From IMG/VR virus record IMGVR_UViG_3300034122_002202, positions 1 to 64,000 of that record: DNA of 64,000 nt; one strand, 5' to 3'. The first letter of the stretch is position 1. Each line of letters opens with the position of its first letter. A program made the translations under genes and the position numbers. The notes under the pieces are model-generated. The model saw nothing but the letters and a program-made list of their open reading frames with translations, made no database searches and was not told where the DNA came from. Origin of the DNA: a virus. Of the stretch, positions 19,676 to 28,217 are shown piece after piece.

Positions 19676-21749
19676 GCAGGAAATGCTTGCGGTAAATCCT
19701 CTTACAGACATTAATGATATTCAACGAATAGTTGATGTTCCATTAAATACGATCCATCCTCTTAAAAACATTTCTAAAGCAGACATGGAAAGAATGGATA
19801 TATATCTGCTAAAGATAATGAGAAATCCAGACTACTTTCCTTTTACATGCAAGCTTCTGTTTGGAATAGATATATTTCCTTTTCAACACATCATTTTAAA
19901 AGAGCTTTGGAAAAGACCATTCCCAATGATCATCGCTGGTCGTGGTGCAGGGAAAAGTTATATCCTTGCGTTATATTCTATGCTTAGACTTTTGTTTACT
20001 CAAGGATGCAAGATTGCAATCATAGGTAAAGTATTTAGGCAGAGTAAAGTTATATTTGAATACATGGAAGGTCTATGGGCAAATGGGGTTATCTATAGAG
20101 ATATATGTGGTGTTGGCAAAGGTAGAAATAATAGAGATCAAGGTCCAAGACGAGATATAGATAGATGCGAAATGATTGTTGGGGAAAGCGTTGCTATGGC
20201 ATTGCCATTGGGAACAGGTGAAAAGATTAGAGGTCAAAGAGCTAACTATACAGTTTGTGACGAGTTCGCTTCTATTAGAGAAGACATTTATCAAAATGTG
20301 GTAAGGGGTTTCTCTAGCGTATCTTCTAACCCAAGTGAAAAAGTTCATAGGCAAGCAAAAATAAGATTGATGAAACAGCTTGGGGTTTGGACTGATGAAG
20401 ATGAAGCACAGGAAAGCAAGATACTTAGAAGCAATCAAAACATAGTTTCTGGTACAGCATACTACTCGTTTAATCATTTTTATAAAACATGGTTTAACTA
20501 TAAAAGAATTATTGAAAGTAATGGCGACAAAAATTTGTTGGAGCAAATATTTCAAGGCCCAGTTCCAGATGGCTTTGATTGGAGAGATTATTCCATCATA
20601 AGACTGCCTGTGGAAATATTACCGCCAGGTTTTATGGATGCTAAACAAATAACTTCTGCAAGAATAAATAGCACTAAGGCGAATTATCTAATTGAATATG
20701 GTGCTACATTTGCAACTGATTCAGATGGTTTCTTCAAGAGAAGCTTAATTGAATCTTGCGTTTCTGGAAATCCAAGTTCACCAATTGTTTTACCTAGTGG
20801 GGAAGTTTTATTTCATGCTTCTCTTCTTGGCGATTCATCTGTGCAGCATGTTATGGCTATTGATCCAGCATCTGAAAGAGATAATTTTGCAGTAATAATC
20901 TTGGCACTTTATCCAGATCATAGACGAATAGTATATTGCTGGACTACAACTAGATCTTCGTTTAAAGAAAAAATGAAAAGTGGAATTGTAAATGAAAAAG
21001 ACTTTTACAGTTATTGCTGTAGAAAAATAAGAAATTTAGCAAAGATGTTTCCCAATATGGTTCGCATAGCTTTGGATAGTCAAGGTGGAGGTATTGCTAT
21101 TGAGGAAGGACTTCAAGATACGAATAGATTGCAGGATTCAGAAAAAGCAATCTATAAAGTAATTGACCCACTTAAAAGAAAAGACTCAGACGATAAAAGT
21201 GGTGAACATATTTTATCAATGATAAATTTTGCTGATCCAAACTGGGTAGTAGAAGCAAATCATGGATTAAGAAAAGATTTAGAAGACAAGACTTTGCTAT
21301 TTCCATACTTTGACCCAATCTCATTGACTCTTGCACAAGAAGAAGATATGGCAACAGGAAGGGTTAATATGTATGACACCCTAGAAGATTGTGTGATGGA
21401 TATAGAAGAACTAAAAGATGAGCTTTCTAGTATTGTTCATGTTCATACCCCATCGGGTAGAGATAGATGGGATACTCCAGAAAGTAGAGATCCAGATGGT
21501 AAAAAGAGCAGAACAAGAAAAGATAGGTATTCTGCATTGCTTATGGCAAATATGGTAGCTAGAGCATTTCAAAGAATTGAAGTTCAAGATGAATATACTC
21601 ATACTGGTGGGTTTGCTAGGCATGTCGCATCTCAAAATGCAGAGGATAAAGAAATGTATATTGGACCAGAATGGTTCAAAAAAGCTACCAATCATGGTTC
21701 TGGTTATGGTATAGTTGTTCCCACAAGGTGTAATAACACTATAGAGTAA
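19620..21749 (+). CDS. terL: Terminase large subunit
   Basis: DNA-packaging ATPase and nuclease, which acts at the portal vertex. The Walker A motif AGRGAGKS is at residues 106-113 and the Walker B TVCDEF at 211-216. A C-terminal RNase H-like nuclease domain begins at VMAIDPASERDNFAVIIL (first acidic residue), continues with RIALDSQGGG and ends with DRYSALLMAN. Length 709 is at the upper end for the family. The ATG at 19620 overlaps the ERCC4 gene by 56 bases; another start at about 19668 is possible. No intein or intron is seen. Confidence 0.92.
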   Translation: MKDQEKLKRIIDRAWMLSEQEMLAVNPLTDINDIQRIVDVPLNTIHPLKNISKADMERMDIYLLKIMRNPDYFPFTCKLLFGIDIFPFQHIILKELWKRPFPMIIAGRGAGKSYILALYSMLRLLFTQGCKIAIIGKVFRQSKVIFEYMEGLWANGVIYRDICGVGKGRNNRDQGPRRDIDRCEMIVGESVAMALPLGTGEKIRGQRANYTVCDEFASIREDIYQNVVRGFSSVSSNPSEKVHRQAKIRLMKQLGVWTDEDEAQESKILRSNQNIVSGTAYYSFNHFYKTWFNYKRIIESNGDKNLLEQIFQGPVPDGFDWRDYSIIRLPVEILPPGFMDAKQITSARINSTKANYLIEYGATFATDSDGFFKRSLIESCVSGNPSSPIVLPSGEVLFHASLLGDSSVQHVMAIDPASERDNFAVIILALYPDHRRIVYCWTTTRSSFKEKMKSGIVNEKDFYSYCCRKIRNLAKMFPNMVRIALDSQGGGIAIEEGLQDTNRLQDSEKAIYKVIDPLKRKDSDDKSGEHILSMINFADPNWVVEANHGLRKDLEDKTLLFPYFDPISLTLAQEEDMATGRVNMYDTLEDCVMDIEELKDELSSIVHVHTPSGRDRWDTPESRDPDGKKSRTRKDRYSALLMANMVARAFQRIEVQDEYTHTGGFARHVASQNAEDKEMYIGPEWFKKATNHGSGYGIVVPTRCNNTIE

Positions 21750-21779
21750 TCCGATTGCAATCAGATTAGGGAAAATACA

Positions 21780-23924
21780 ATGTCAAATGATAAAGCAATG
21801 TTTGTAACTTGGGATGAAAATGATCCAGAATCAAAACAAAAAGCATTCGCAAAAGCCAGTCATGCAGACTCATTAAGTAGATCTGTTGCTGGTAATTCTT
21901 TTCAAAATGTTGCCACTAATCATGTTTCAGTTAGGGAATCGTTTGATCGAAGAGACTACGATTTCTTTAGACCAGGCGAGCAGATTCCTTTATTTGATAA
22001 AGACATTATGTTAGCTTGTATGCAAGCTTATGAACGCATTGGCATTGTGCGTAATGTAATAGATATGATGGCAGAATTTGCTTGTCAAGGAATAGAACTT
22101 GTTCATCCAAATGAAAAAATTCAAGATTTTTATCGAGAATGGTTTAAAAAAGTAAATGGGGTAGAAAGAACTGAGCGTATTTTAAATATGCTTTATCGTG
22201 CAGGAAATGTAATTATAAAACGATCCACTGCAAAACTTAAAAACTCAGAAGTTGAAAATTTGCAAAAAGGTTCAGCAGCAGATTTAGTTGTTGAAAAACC
22301 AGTGGCTACAGCTAAGAATGAAATTCCTTGGTCATACACGATTTATAATCCTTGTACTATTGAAGTATATGGAGAAGAGTTAGCACCATTTCTTGGGCCA
22401 AATGCATTTAGATATGGCGTTAGAATTCCAGAAATAATTGCCAAAAAATTAAAGAATCCAAAAGAAGAAATAGAAAAAGAAATGTTGTCTGGAGTACCTA
22501 CATCAAACTTCACCCCAAGTATTGCTGGTGGTAAATCAATTCCATTACCAGCAGATAAAACTGTTGCTATTTACTACAAGCGAGATGATTGGCAAGTTTG
22601 GGCAAAGCCAATGATCTATTGCATCTTAGAAGATTTGTTGATGCTTAAGAAAATGAAGCTTGCAGATCTTGCAGCATTAGATGGTGCGGTTAGTCATATT
22701 CGACTTTGGAAATTAGGCTCTTTAGAACATAGAATATTACCAACAGAAAATGCAATCGGCAGACTTGCAGATATGTTATTGAATAATGTTGGTGGTGGAT
22801 CTATCGATCTTATATGGGGTCCAGAATTAGACTTTAAAGAAACATCTACTGATGTAGCTAAATTTTTAGGTGAAGAAAAGTACAAGCCAATTTTAAATGC
22901 AATTTTTGCAGGTTTGGGTATACCACCATCTTTAACTGGTTTGCCTACTGGTCAAGGCTTTTCAAACAATTACATTAGTCTTAGAACATTAATTGAAAGA
23001 CTAGATTATGGCAGACAATTATTAGCTAGATTTTGGGAAACTGAAATAAAAGTAGTTCAGAAGGCAATGGGATTTAAGTTCCCTGCTCAAGTTGTTTTTG
23101 ATCATCAAACACTACAAGACGAAGCAGCAGAGAAGAGATTGCTTATCGACTTAATTGATAGAGATATTATTAGTGAAGAAGCAATTCAAGAAAGATTTAA
23201 CTTTGTTCCAGAAATTGAAAGTGTTAGAAGAAAAAGAGAGTTTAAGAAAAGGGAAAATGATCAAATGCCTAAGAAGGCTGGCCCTTGGCACAACCCACAA
23301 AGACTAGAAGAAATCAAAAAACTTTGGGCACAAATGGGTGTGCTTACCCCAAAAGATTTTGGGGTTGAAGCCTCTCAAGAAACAGCACCGCCAAAAGTTC
23401 CTCCAATGGGTCAAAATCCAAATCAATCTCAAGATAAACCTATTGGCATTGAAGGGCAAGGAAGACCAGTTGGCGTTAAAGATCAAGAAGTAAGAAAGAA
23501 AAAAGAAATAAAACCAAGGACTGCTGCTGAATTAGTAGAGATAATGTCTTGGGCAGAAGCTGCTCAAAAATCTATATCTGATTTAGTTAATCCAGCTTTT
23601 TTACATTCATCAAAAAAGAAATCTATAAGAGAACTATCTTCTGAAGATTTTAATTCTTTGGAAAAAACAAAGTTCCATATATTATGTAATTTAAGCTATT
23701 TGGAAAAAGTAGATAAGCAAACAATAGCAAAGATTATTAATACAGACATGAAAATTCATGACGATATAAATAAGGTGCTATCTATAGCCACTAAAAATTA
23801 TATTTCTAAAGAAGGAAATCAGCCGAATACGGAAACTAGAAGGAAAATTGAAGCATCATCTGTTGCAATTTATTTTATAGGCAAACAAGATGAAACCAAT
23901 AATTCTGATTACCCTATATCGTAG
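21780..23924 (+). CDS. Portal protein
   Basis: Located directly after the large terminase, 714 residues. It shows portal-like order: an N-terminal segment with DRRDYDFFRPGEQIP, the MLACMQAYERIGIVRNVIDM helix, an RAGNVIIKR strand, and a central part with LADLAALDGAVSHIRLWKLG. The PPSLTGLPTG and SLRTLIERLDYGRQ segments follow as in other portals. About 170 C-terminal residues beyond the core are Lys-rich and contain a proline-rich linker. It forms the dodecameric DNA entry ring (family knowledge). Confidence 0.85.
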   Translation: MSNDKAMFVTWDENDPESKQKAFAKASHADSLSRSVAGNSFQNVATNHVSVRESFDRRDYDFFRPGEQIPLFDKDIMLACMQAYERIGIVRNVIDMMAEFACQGIELVHPNEKIQDFYREWFKKVNGVERTERILNMLYRAGNVIIKRSTAKLKNSEVENLQKGSAADLVVEKPVATAKNEIPWSYTIYNPCTIEVYGEELAPFLGPNAFRYGVRIPEIIAKKLKNPKEEIEKEMLSGVPTSNFTPSIAGGKSIPLPADKTVAIYYKRDDWQVWAKPMIYCILEDLLMLKKMKLADLAALDGAVSHIRLWKLGSLEHRILPTENAIGRLADMLLNNVGGGSIDLIWGPELDFKETSTDVAKFLGEEKYKPILNAIFAGLGIPPSLTGLPTGQGFSNNYISLRTLIERLDYGRQLLARFWETEIKVVQKAMGFKFPAQVVFDHQTLQDEAAEKRLLIDLIDRDIISEEAIQERFNFVPEIESVRRKREFKKRENDQMPKKAGPWHNPQRLEEIKKLWAQMGVLTPKDFGVEASQETAPPKVPPMGQNPNQSQDKPIGIEGQGRPVGVKDQEVRKKKEIKPRTAAELVEIMSWAEAAQKSISDLVNPAFLHSSKKKSIRELSSEDFNSLEKTKFHILCNLSYLEKVDKQTIAKIINTDMKIHDDINKVLSIATKNYISKEGNQPNTETRRKIEASSVAIYFIGKQDETNNSDYPIS

Positions 23925-24651
23925 ATATCATGAATTTTGTAATAGCATTGAAAACATAGAAAGATATAAAAAATTTTTCAAGGTTAAGCCAGATATATAT
24001 GTAATATGGTCTTCTCCAGAACATGGAAAGTTTTGGTTGTTTGAAGATTTAATTAAAAAAGATATCATTCAAAAGTTAATTACAAGAAAAGGCTTTCCAA
24101 ACGAAAATGGAAAACTACCAACATCTTTTTTTGAGTCTCATAACATAAGACTAGGATTAGAAACTGTATTCAGAGATCATCCAGATTCATACTGCATAGT
24201 TCAAGCAGCAGATGTAAAAATAACAGAATATGGCTTTAATGTTATAGAAAACGAAATGCTTTCTGGTGCTAGTGCTGTAACTTTTATTTGGAATAATAGA
24301 TATACATCAGATGCTTGGGCAACAAATTGTTTTGCAGTTTCATCTGCCAGAAAATTTTGGCCTCCATTTGTTGAATACGACACAATTGATACTTTAGAAA
24401 GATACTGGTATAAAGAATTTGCTAAAAATAGTAAAAAAGATTATATTACAGTACTTGGAAATCAATCTAATTTTATATTTACTCATGAACATAAAAGCGA
24501 AAAACTTCCAAAATTTTTAGATAAATTTATTAATGAAAAAGAAAGCATGGGGTTGTTTATAAAAGGGCAAAAATCTTTAATTAAAAGAATATATGATTTT
24601 TGGGTGTATTTAATAGGGAGATACTATGCCAAAGATAAAAGTAATATATGA
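23890..24651 (+). CDS. Possible glycosyltransferase (253 aa)
   Basis: The N-terminus (MKPIILITLYRRYHEFCNSI) and the segment SYCIVQAADVKITEYGFNVI resemble a GT-A fold, with AADVKI in the place of a DxD-type site. Parts of the rest (AWATNCFAVSSARKFW) fit a transferase but are not diagnostic. No membrane segment. It overlaps the portal gene by 35 bases and ends inside the next gene. With the GMD and the gene at 49555, it suggests virion or host glycan modification. Assignment is tentative. Confidence 0.45.
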   Translation: MKPIILITLYRRYHEFCNSIENIERYKKFFKVKPDIYVIWSSPEHGKFWLFEDLIKKDIIQKLITRKGFPNENGKLPTSFFESHNIRLGLETVFRDHPDSYCIVQAADVKITEYGFNVIENEMLSGASAVTFIWNNRYTSDAWATNCFAVSSARKFWPPFVEYDTIDTLERYWYKEFAKNSKKDYITVLGNQSNFIFTHEHKSEKLPKFLDKFINEKESMGLFIKGQKSLIKRIYDFWVYLIGRYYAKDKSNI

Positions 24652-24880
24652 TACAGAAACTTCTGATGTAGAAGTATATATGGGCAAAAAGAAAGTTGAC
24701 GATATTTACGCAGTTTTTTTGCATCAAGATATTGAAAATTCATATAAGTTTACATTGCAATTGTTTAGTGTAGACGATGGTATTCTTAAATTTAAGAATG
24801 CAGATGTTGAAAAAGAAATAGATAATGTTTTGTTTTTAAGCAAAATAACAAACTATTTTAATTTAGGAGAAAACAAATGA
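24626..24880 (+). CDS. Small hypothetical protein (84 aa)
   Basis: MPKIKVIYDTETSDVEVYMG; alternating hydrophobic pattern suggests a small beta-sheet protein. GGGAG before the ATG. It sits between the portal and protease genes, so a head-related role is likely, but none is recognised. Confidence 0.65.
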   Translation: MPKIKVIYDTETSDVEVYMGKKKVDDIYAVFLHQDIENSYKFTLQLFSVDDGILKFKNADVEKEIDNVLFLSKITNYFNLGENK

Positions 24881-26337
24881 AAGAATTTGCAATTTTTAAG
24901 TCAGAAATACAAGACGGACTTAAAGAAAAAATTATTTCTAGCATGTCTATTTCTTCTACATGTGAATTAGAAATTTGCGATCCTTTCCTATTAAATAAGC
25001 CACTTAGGGCAGTAGCAGAAAATAAAAACCAGATGGATCTTCATTACTTGAAATCTATTTTAGTTACTACTGGCTGGAATAAAAACGATGATGTGTTTGA
25101 TAAAGCAGAAGTTTGGACTGCAAGAAATACTCCATCTGATAAGCCATTTAATTATGAGCATGATCAAAAACAAATAATTGGACATATTACTGGATCTAAA
25201 GTAATTGACGAAGATGGCAATGATGTGGCAGAAGGAGTGAGTGTTGATGAACTACCTAAAAAGTTTCACATCTTGACTTCTGCTGTACTTTACAAATTTT
25301 GGGAAGATCCAAAAAAACAAGAAGAGATGAATGATATAATCTCTGGCATAGCAAACAACAAATGGTTTGTTTCTATGGAAGCATTATTTAATAATTTTGA
25401 TTACGCTATGGATGATGGCGTTACTGCCAAAGTAATTGCTAGAAATGAAAAGACTGCTTTTCTAACTAAACATTTACGAGCATATGGCGGTAATGGTGTC
25501 TTTAATAATATCAAAATAGGAAGGGTTTTAAAGAACATTGTCTTCTCTGGAAAGGGGCTTGTACGCAAGCCAGCCAATCCAGAAAGTATTATTTTTGATG
25601 AAACGGAAGCTTTTATTACAAGTTCGGTGTACCAATTAGATGAGACTACAAAGTCAAAGGAGATCATTATGAGTATTGAAGAAGAAAAAATCGAAAAGCA
25701 AATTGCAGAAGTTACTGAAGAAGTAGCTGCTGCTTTTCCTCCAGAAGAAAAGCCCGAAGAAGAAAAAGAAGATACTGTTGAAGATCCAGCAGTTAAAAAA
25801 GAAGAAAAGATGGGCGAAGAAGAAGCTAATTATATGGAAGATAAAAAGAAAATGATGGCTGAATCTGAAGCCATGAAAAAACAACTTGACATGGTAGTTA
25901 ATGAACTTAACAACATGAAAAAAGAAAAAATGCAAGCTAATCGTGCAGAAATGGTAATTGAAAAGTTTGGCATGAATAAAGATGAAGCTACTTTGGTAGT
26001 TTCTGCATTAAGTGCTCTTAATGACGAATCTTTTGCCAGTGCAGTTACTATGCAGTCTGATTACTTTAATAAGAAAATGTCTGAATATAAATCTGGTAAA
26101 ACTGTTAATGAAGAAGCACCAGCAAAAGATCCAGAAGAAGACAAAAAGAAAGCTCCAAGTGAAAATGTAGAAATTAGTGAAGATCCAGCAGATGTTAAAG
26201 CATCTGCATCTATCTTGGATACTGCTGAAGTTAAATCAGATGCTGCTCTTGCAACTTCAGAAAGTTCTAATGGTGTAAAGCAAGTAGCATCGCAAATTGC
26301 GTCTTATTTTGGTTTAGAAACATCGGCCACAGAGTAA
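24877..26337 (+). CDS. Prohead protease fused to scaffold-like region
   Basis: Residues 1-250 resemble a phage prohead serine protease. YEHDQKQIIGHI (H95, H103) and WFVSMEALF (S166, E168) have the look of the herpesvirus-like protease triad region. Residues about 265-486 are acidic, Lys/Glu-rich and coiled-coil (EEEKIEKQIAEVTEEVAAAF and later), as in scaffolds. Proteases of this class cut the scaffold out of the prohead, so the fusion would self-process. It is followed by the putative decoration and capsid genes, the usual order. Good confidence for the protease, inferred for the scaffold. Confidence 0.75.
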   Translation: MKEFAIFKSEIQDGLKEKIISSMSISSTCELEICDPFLLNKPLRAVAENKNQMDLHYLKSILVTTGWNKNDDVFDKAEVWTARNTPSDKPFNYEHDQKQIIGHITGSKVIDEDGNDVAEGVSVDELPKKFHILTSAVLYKFWEDPKKQEEMNDIISGIANNKWFVSMEALFNNFDYAMDDGVTAKVIARNEKTAFLTKHLRAYGGNGVFNNIKIGRVLKNIVFSGKGLVRKPANPESIIFDETEAFITSSVYQLDETTKSKEIIMSIEEEKIEKQIAEVTEEVAAAFPPEEKPEEEKEDTVEDPAVKKEEKMGEEEANYMEDKKKMMAESEAMKKQLDMVVNELNNMKKEKMQANRAEMVIEKFGMNKDEATLVVSALSALNDESFASAVTMQSDYFNKKMSEYKSGKTVNEEAPAKDPEEDKKKAPSENVEISEDPADVKASASILDTAEVKSDAALATSESSNGVKQVASQIASYFGLETSATE

Positions 26338-26352
26338 TAAAAGGAGAGACTA

Positions 26353-26817
26353 ATGGCTCTTAAATCTGACCGTAATGTACTTGAGACTGACATTTCTTTG
26401 GTTTGCAACGATGTTGTAAGCAAGGGTCTTGTTCTTGTTTATGGTACTCAAGCTTCTGGTGTTGGTAACGAAACTCCAGGAATTGCATCTTTAGTTGTAA
26501 ATCCATCTGGATATAAAGTAGCTGGTTTGACTTTGGCAAGCTTTGTAAGCATTGACCAGACTCGTCAGCATCGCAACTTTATGAAAGATGAACAAGTAGT
26601 TGGCGAAAAAGCCCCACTACTTCGCAAAGGTTATGTTGTAACTGATGCGGTAGCTGGTACTCCAGCACCAGGTGCTCCAGCATATCTTGTTGGAACTGGT
26701 GTTCTATCAACTGTAATTTCTCCTGTTGGTGTAGTTGCTACTCCACTAGTAGGGGCTTTTGCTACTGCAAAAGACGAAAGTGGTTTCGCAAAAGTGTATA
26801 TTGACCTTCCTGCATAA
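26353..26817 (+). CDS. Putative capsid decoration protein (154 aa)
   Basis: The position between protease and major capsid protein matches lambda gpD-type decoration or stabilisation proteins. Small, Gly/Val/Pro-rich, beta in character (AGTPAPGAPAYLVGTGVLST). Strong AAGGAGAG site suggests high expression, as for a structural protein. No specific family motif was recognised. Confidence 0.55.
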   Translation: MALKSDRNVLETDISLVCNDVVSKGLVLVYGTQASGVGNETPGIASLVVNPSGYKVAGLTLASFVSIDQTRQHRNFMKDEQVVGEKAPLLRKGYVVTDAVAGTPAPGAPAYLVGTGVLSTVISPVGVVATPLVGAFATAKDESGFAKVYIDLPA

Positions 26818-26842
26818 CTTTTAAAAAAGGAGAGATAGTTCC

Positions 26843-27835
26843 ATGAAGACACCAACTCCAGAAATGGTAGACTTGTTGAAAAAGTCAGGCAGCAACAATT
26901 ATGAAGTTGCTTGTGCTGCACAAGTTGAATTGGCCAAAGCTTTAACCCTCCCTCTTCGTCAGGGTATTGTTAACGGAGATATCGTTAGCAATATTTTTGA
27001 AACTGTAAATTTTGCTCCTGGTACTTCGGTAGAATTTCCTTTGGATTTTCTTGCTCCTGGTACTGAGAAAGATTTCGTTGCTTATACGATTCCTGCACAG
27101 GGTAAAATTCCTGAGCGAAGCGTAGAAGGCGACTATGTAATGGTTCCTACCTATGAAGTTGGTGCTTCCATCGACTTCTCCCTGCGTTATGCTAGGGATG
27201 CAAGGTGGGATATCATTGGTCGAGCAATGCAAGTTCTTGAAGCATCCTTTGTTCGTAAAATGAATAGCGATGGCTGGAGAACTATTCTTGCTGCTGGCGT
27301 TGGTCGTGGCCTTGTCATTTATGACGATGTTGCTGCTGCTGGCTACTTTAGCAAGAGGCTAGTTGCTCTTCTCAAAACTTCCATGAGGCGAAATACTGGT
27401 GGTAATAGTACCTCGATTAATCGTGGTAAGCTTACTGACCTTTATATCAGTCCAGAAAGTCTTGAAGACATTCGTGGATGGCAGATTGGTGAAGTTGATG
27501 ACTTTACCCGAAGGGAAATCTTCGTTCAAGAAGAAACTCCACTTCCAAGGGTATTTGGCGTTAACCTTCACGATCTTGATGAAATTGGCGTTGGTCAAGA
27601 ATTCCAGAAGTATTATACTGGACCTCTTGGTGCATCTATGCCAGGCAGCAAACTTGAAATTGTTATCGGCTTAGACCTCGATAAACAAGACAGCTTTGTT
27701 CATCCTGTTCGTCAAGAAATCGAAGTTTACGAAGATCCTACTTTCCATCGTCAACGCAGGATGGGTATGTATGGTTTTGGTGAACACGGCTTTGCTGTAC
27801 TTGATAACCGAAGGGTTCTTCTTGGTGCAGTATAG
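26843..27835 (+). CDS. Major capsid protein (HK97-fold, inferred)
   Basis: 330 residues; follows protease and decoration candidates and precedes a strong terminator, as typical for the most expressed phage gene. An N-terminal helical part is followed by beta-rich segments. MVPTYEVGASIDFSLRYARD and QVLEASFVRKMNSDGWRTIL (spine-helix-like), and then KLTDLYISPESLEDIRGW, are common features in HK97-type capsid proteins. The 27399-27674 region carries other frames, which are shadows. Strong AAGGAGAG site. Confidence 0.8.
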   Translation: MKTPTPEMVDLLKKSGSNNYEVACAAQVELAKALTLPLRQGIVNGDIVSNIFETVNFAPGTSVEFPLDFLAPGTEKDFVAYTIPAQGKIPERSVEGDYVMVPTYEVGASIDFSLRYARDARWDIIGRAMQVLEASFVRKMNSDGWRTILAAGVGRGLVIYDDVAAAGYFSKRLVALLKTSMRRNTGGNSTSINRGKLTDLYISPESLEDIRGWQIGEVDDFTRREIFVQEETPLPRVFGVNLHDLDEIGVGQEFQKYYTGPLGASMPGSKLEIVIGLDLDKQDSFVHPVRQEIEVYEDPTFHRQRRMGMYGFGEHGFAVLDNRRVLLGAV

Positions 27836-27860
27836 TGTTAAAATATTAAATAAAATAAAG

Positions 27861-27889
27861 CAGTCCTCTTTACGAGGACTGTTTTTTTT
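27861..27889 (+). terminator. Intrinsic terminator after capsid gene
   Basis: Perfect 8-bp stem CAGTCCTC/GAGGACTG with loop TTTAC, followed by eight T residues. Confidence 0.95.
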
Positions 27890-27931
27890 GTTATATTGGT
27901 CAAAGGATTTGAAACACTAAAGGAGATTATC

Positions 27932-28183
27932 ATGGCTAAAGAACCAACAATTTTTGAAAAAGCAGCTAATTTTGCAGTAGCATTAACTAAACATGTAGCT
28001 ACTGGAATGCCAACCTTAACAGAAGATAAGGTAAAAATACGATTAGATATTTGTGATACATGCCCCGAAGTAAATAAGTCTAGCCCTAATTGGACATGTA
28101 CGAAGTGTGGTTGTAATTTAAAGGTAAAAGCTAGTTGGGCTGGTCAAGATTGTCCTATTAAAAAGTGGCCAGCGATTACTTAA
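27932..28183 (+). CDS. Small zinc-ribbon-like protein (83 aa)
   Basis: C41-x2-C44, then C56-x2-C59-x-C61 and C74 give a probable zinc ribbon (CDTCPEV ... WTCTKCGCNLKVKASW). Similar short Cys-rich proteins are often found near capsid or fibre genes. ATG at 27932 after AAGGAG. Function unknown. Confidence 0.7.
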   Translation: MAKEPTIFEKAANFAVALTKHVATGMPTLTEDKVKIRLDICDTCPEVNKSSPNWTCTKCGCNLKVKASWAGQDCPIKKWPAIT

Positions 28184-28187
28184 TATA

Positions 28188-28198
28188 TGGTGTATTTA
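28188..28198 (+). promoter_or_regulatory. GGTGTATT motif, copy 1
   Basis: TGGTGTATTTA lies just after a stop codon and 20 bp before the collagen-like gene. The same motif occurs at 48479, 51370 and 53521. Possible late promoter or RNA signal. Confidence 0.4.
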
Positions 28199-28217
28199 TC
28201 TTTGGAGAAAATAAAAC

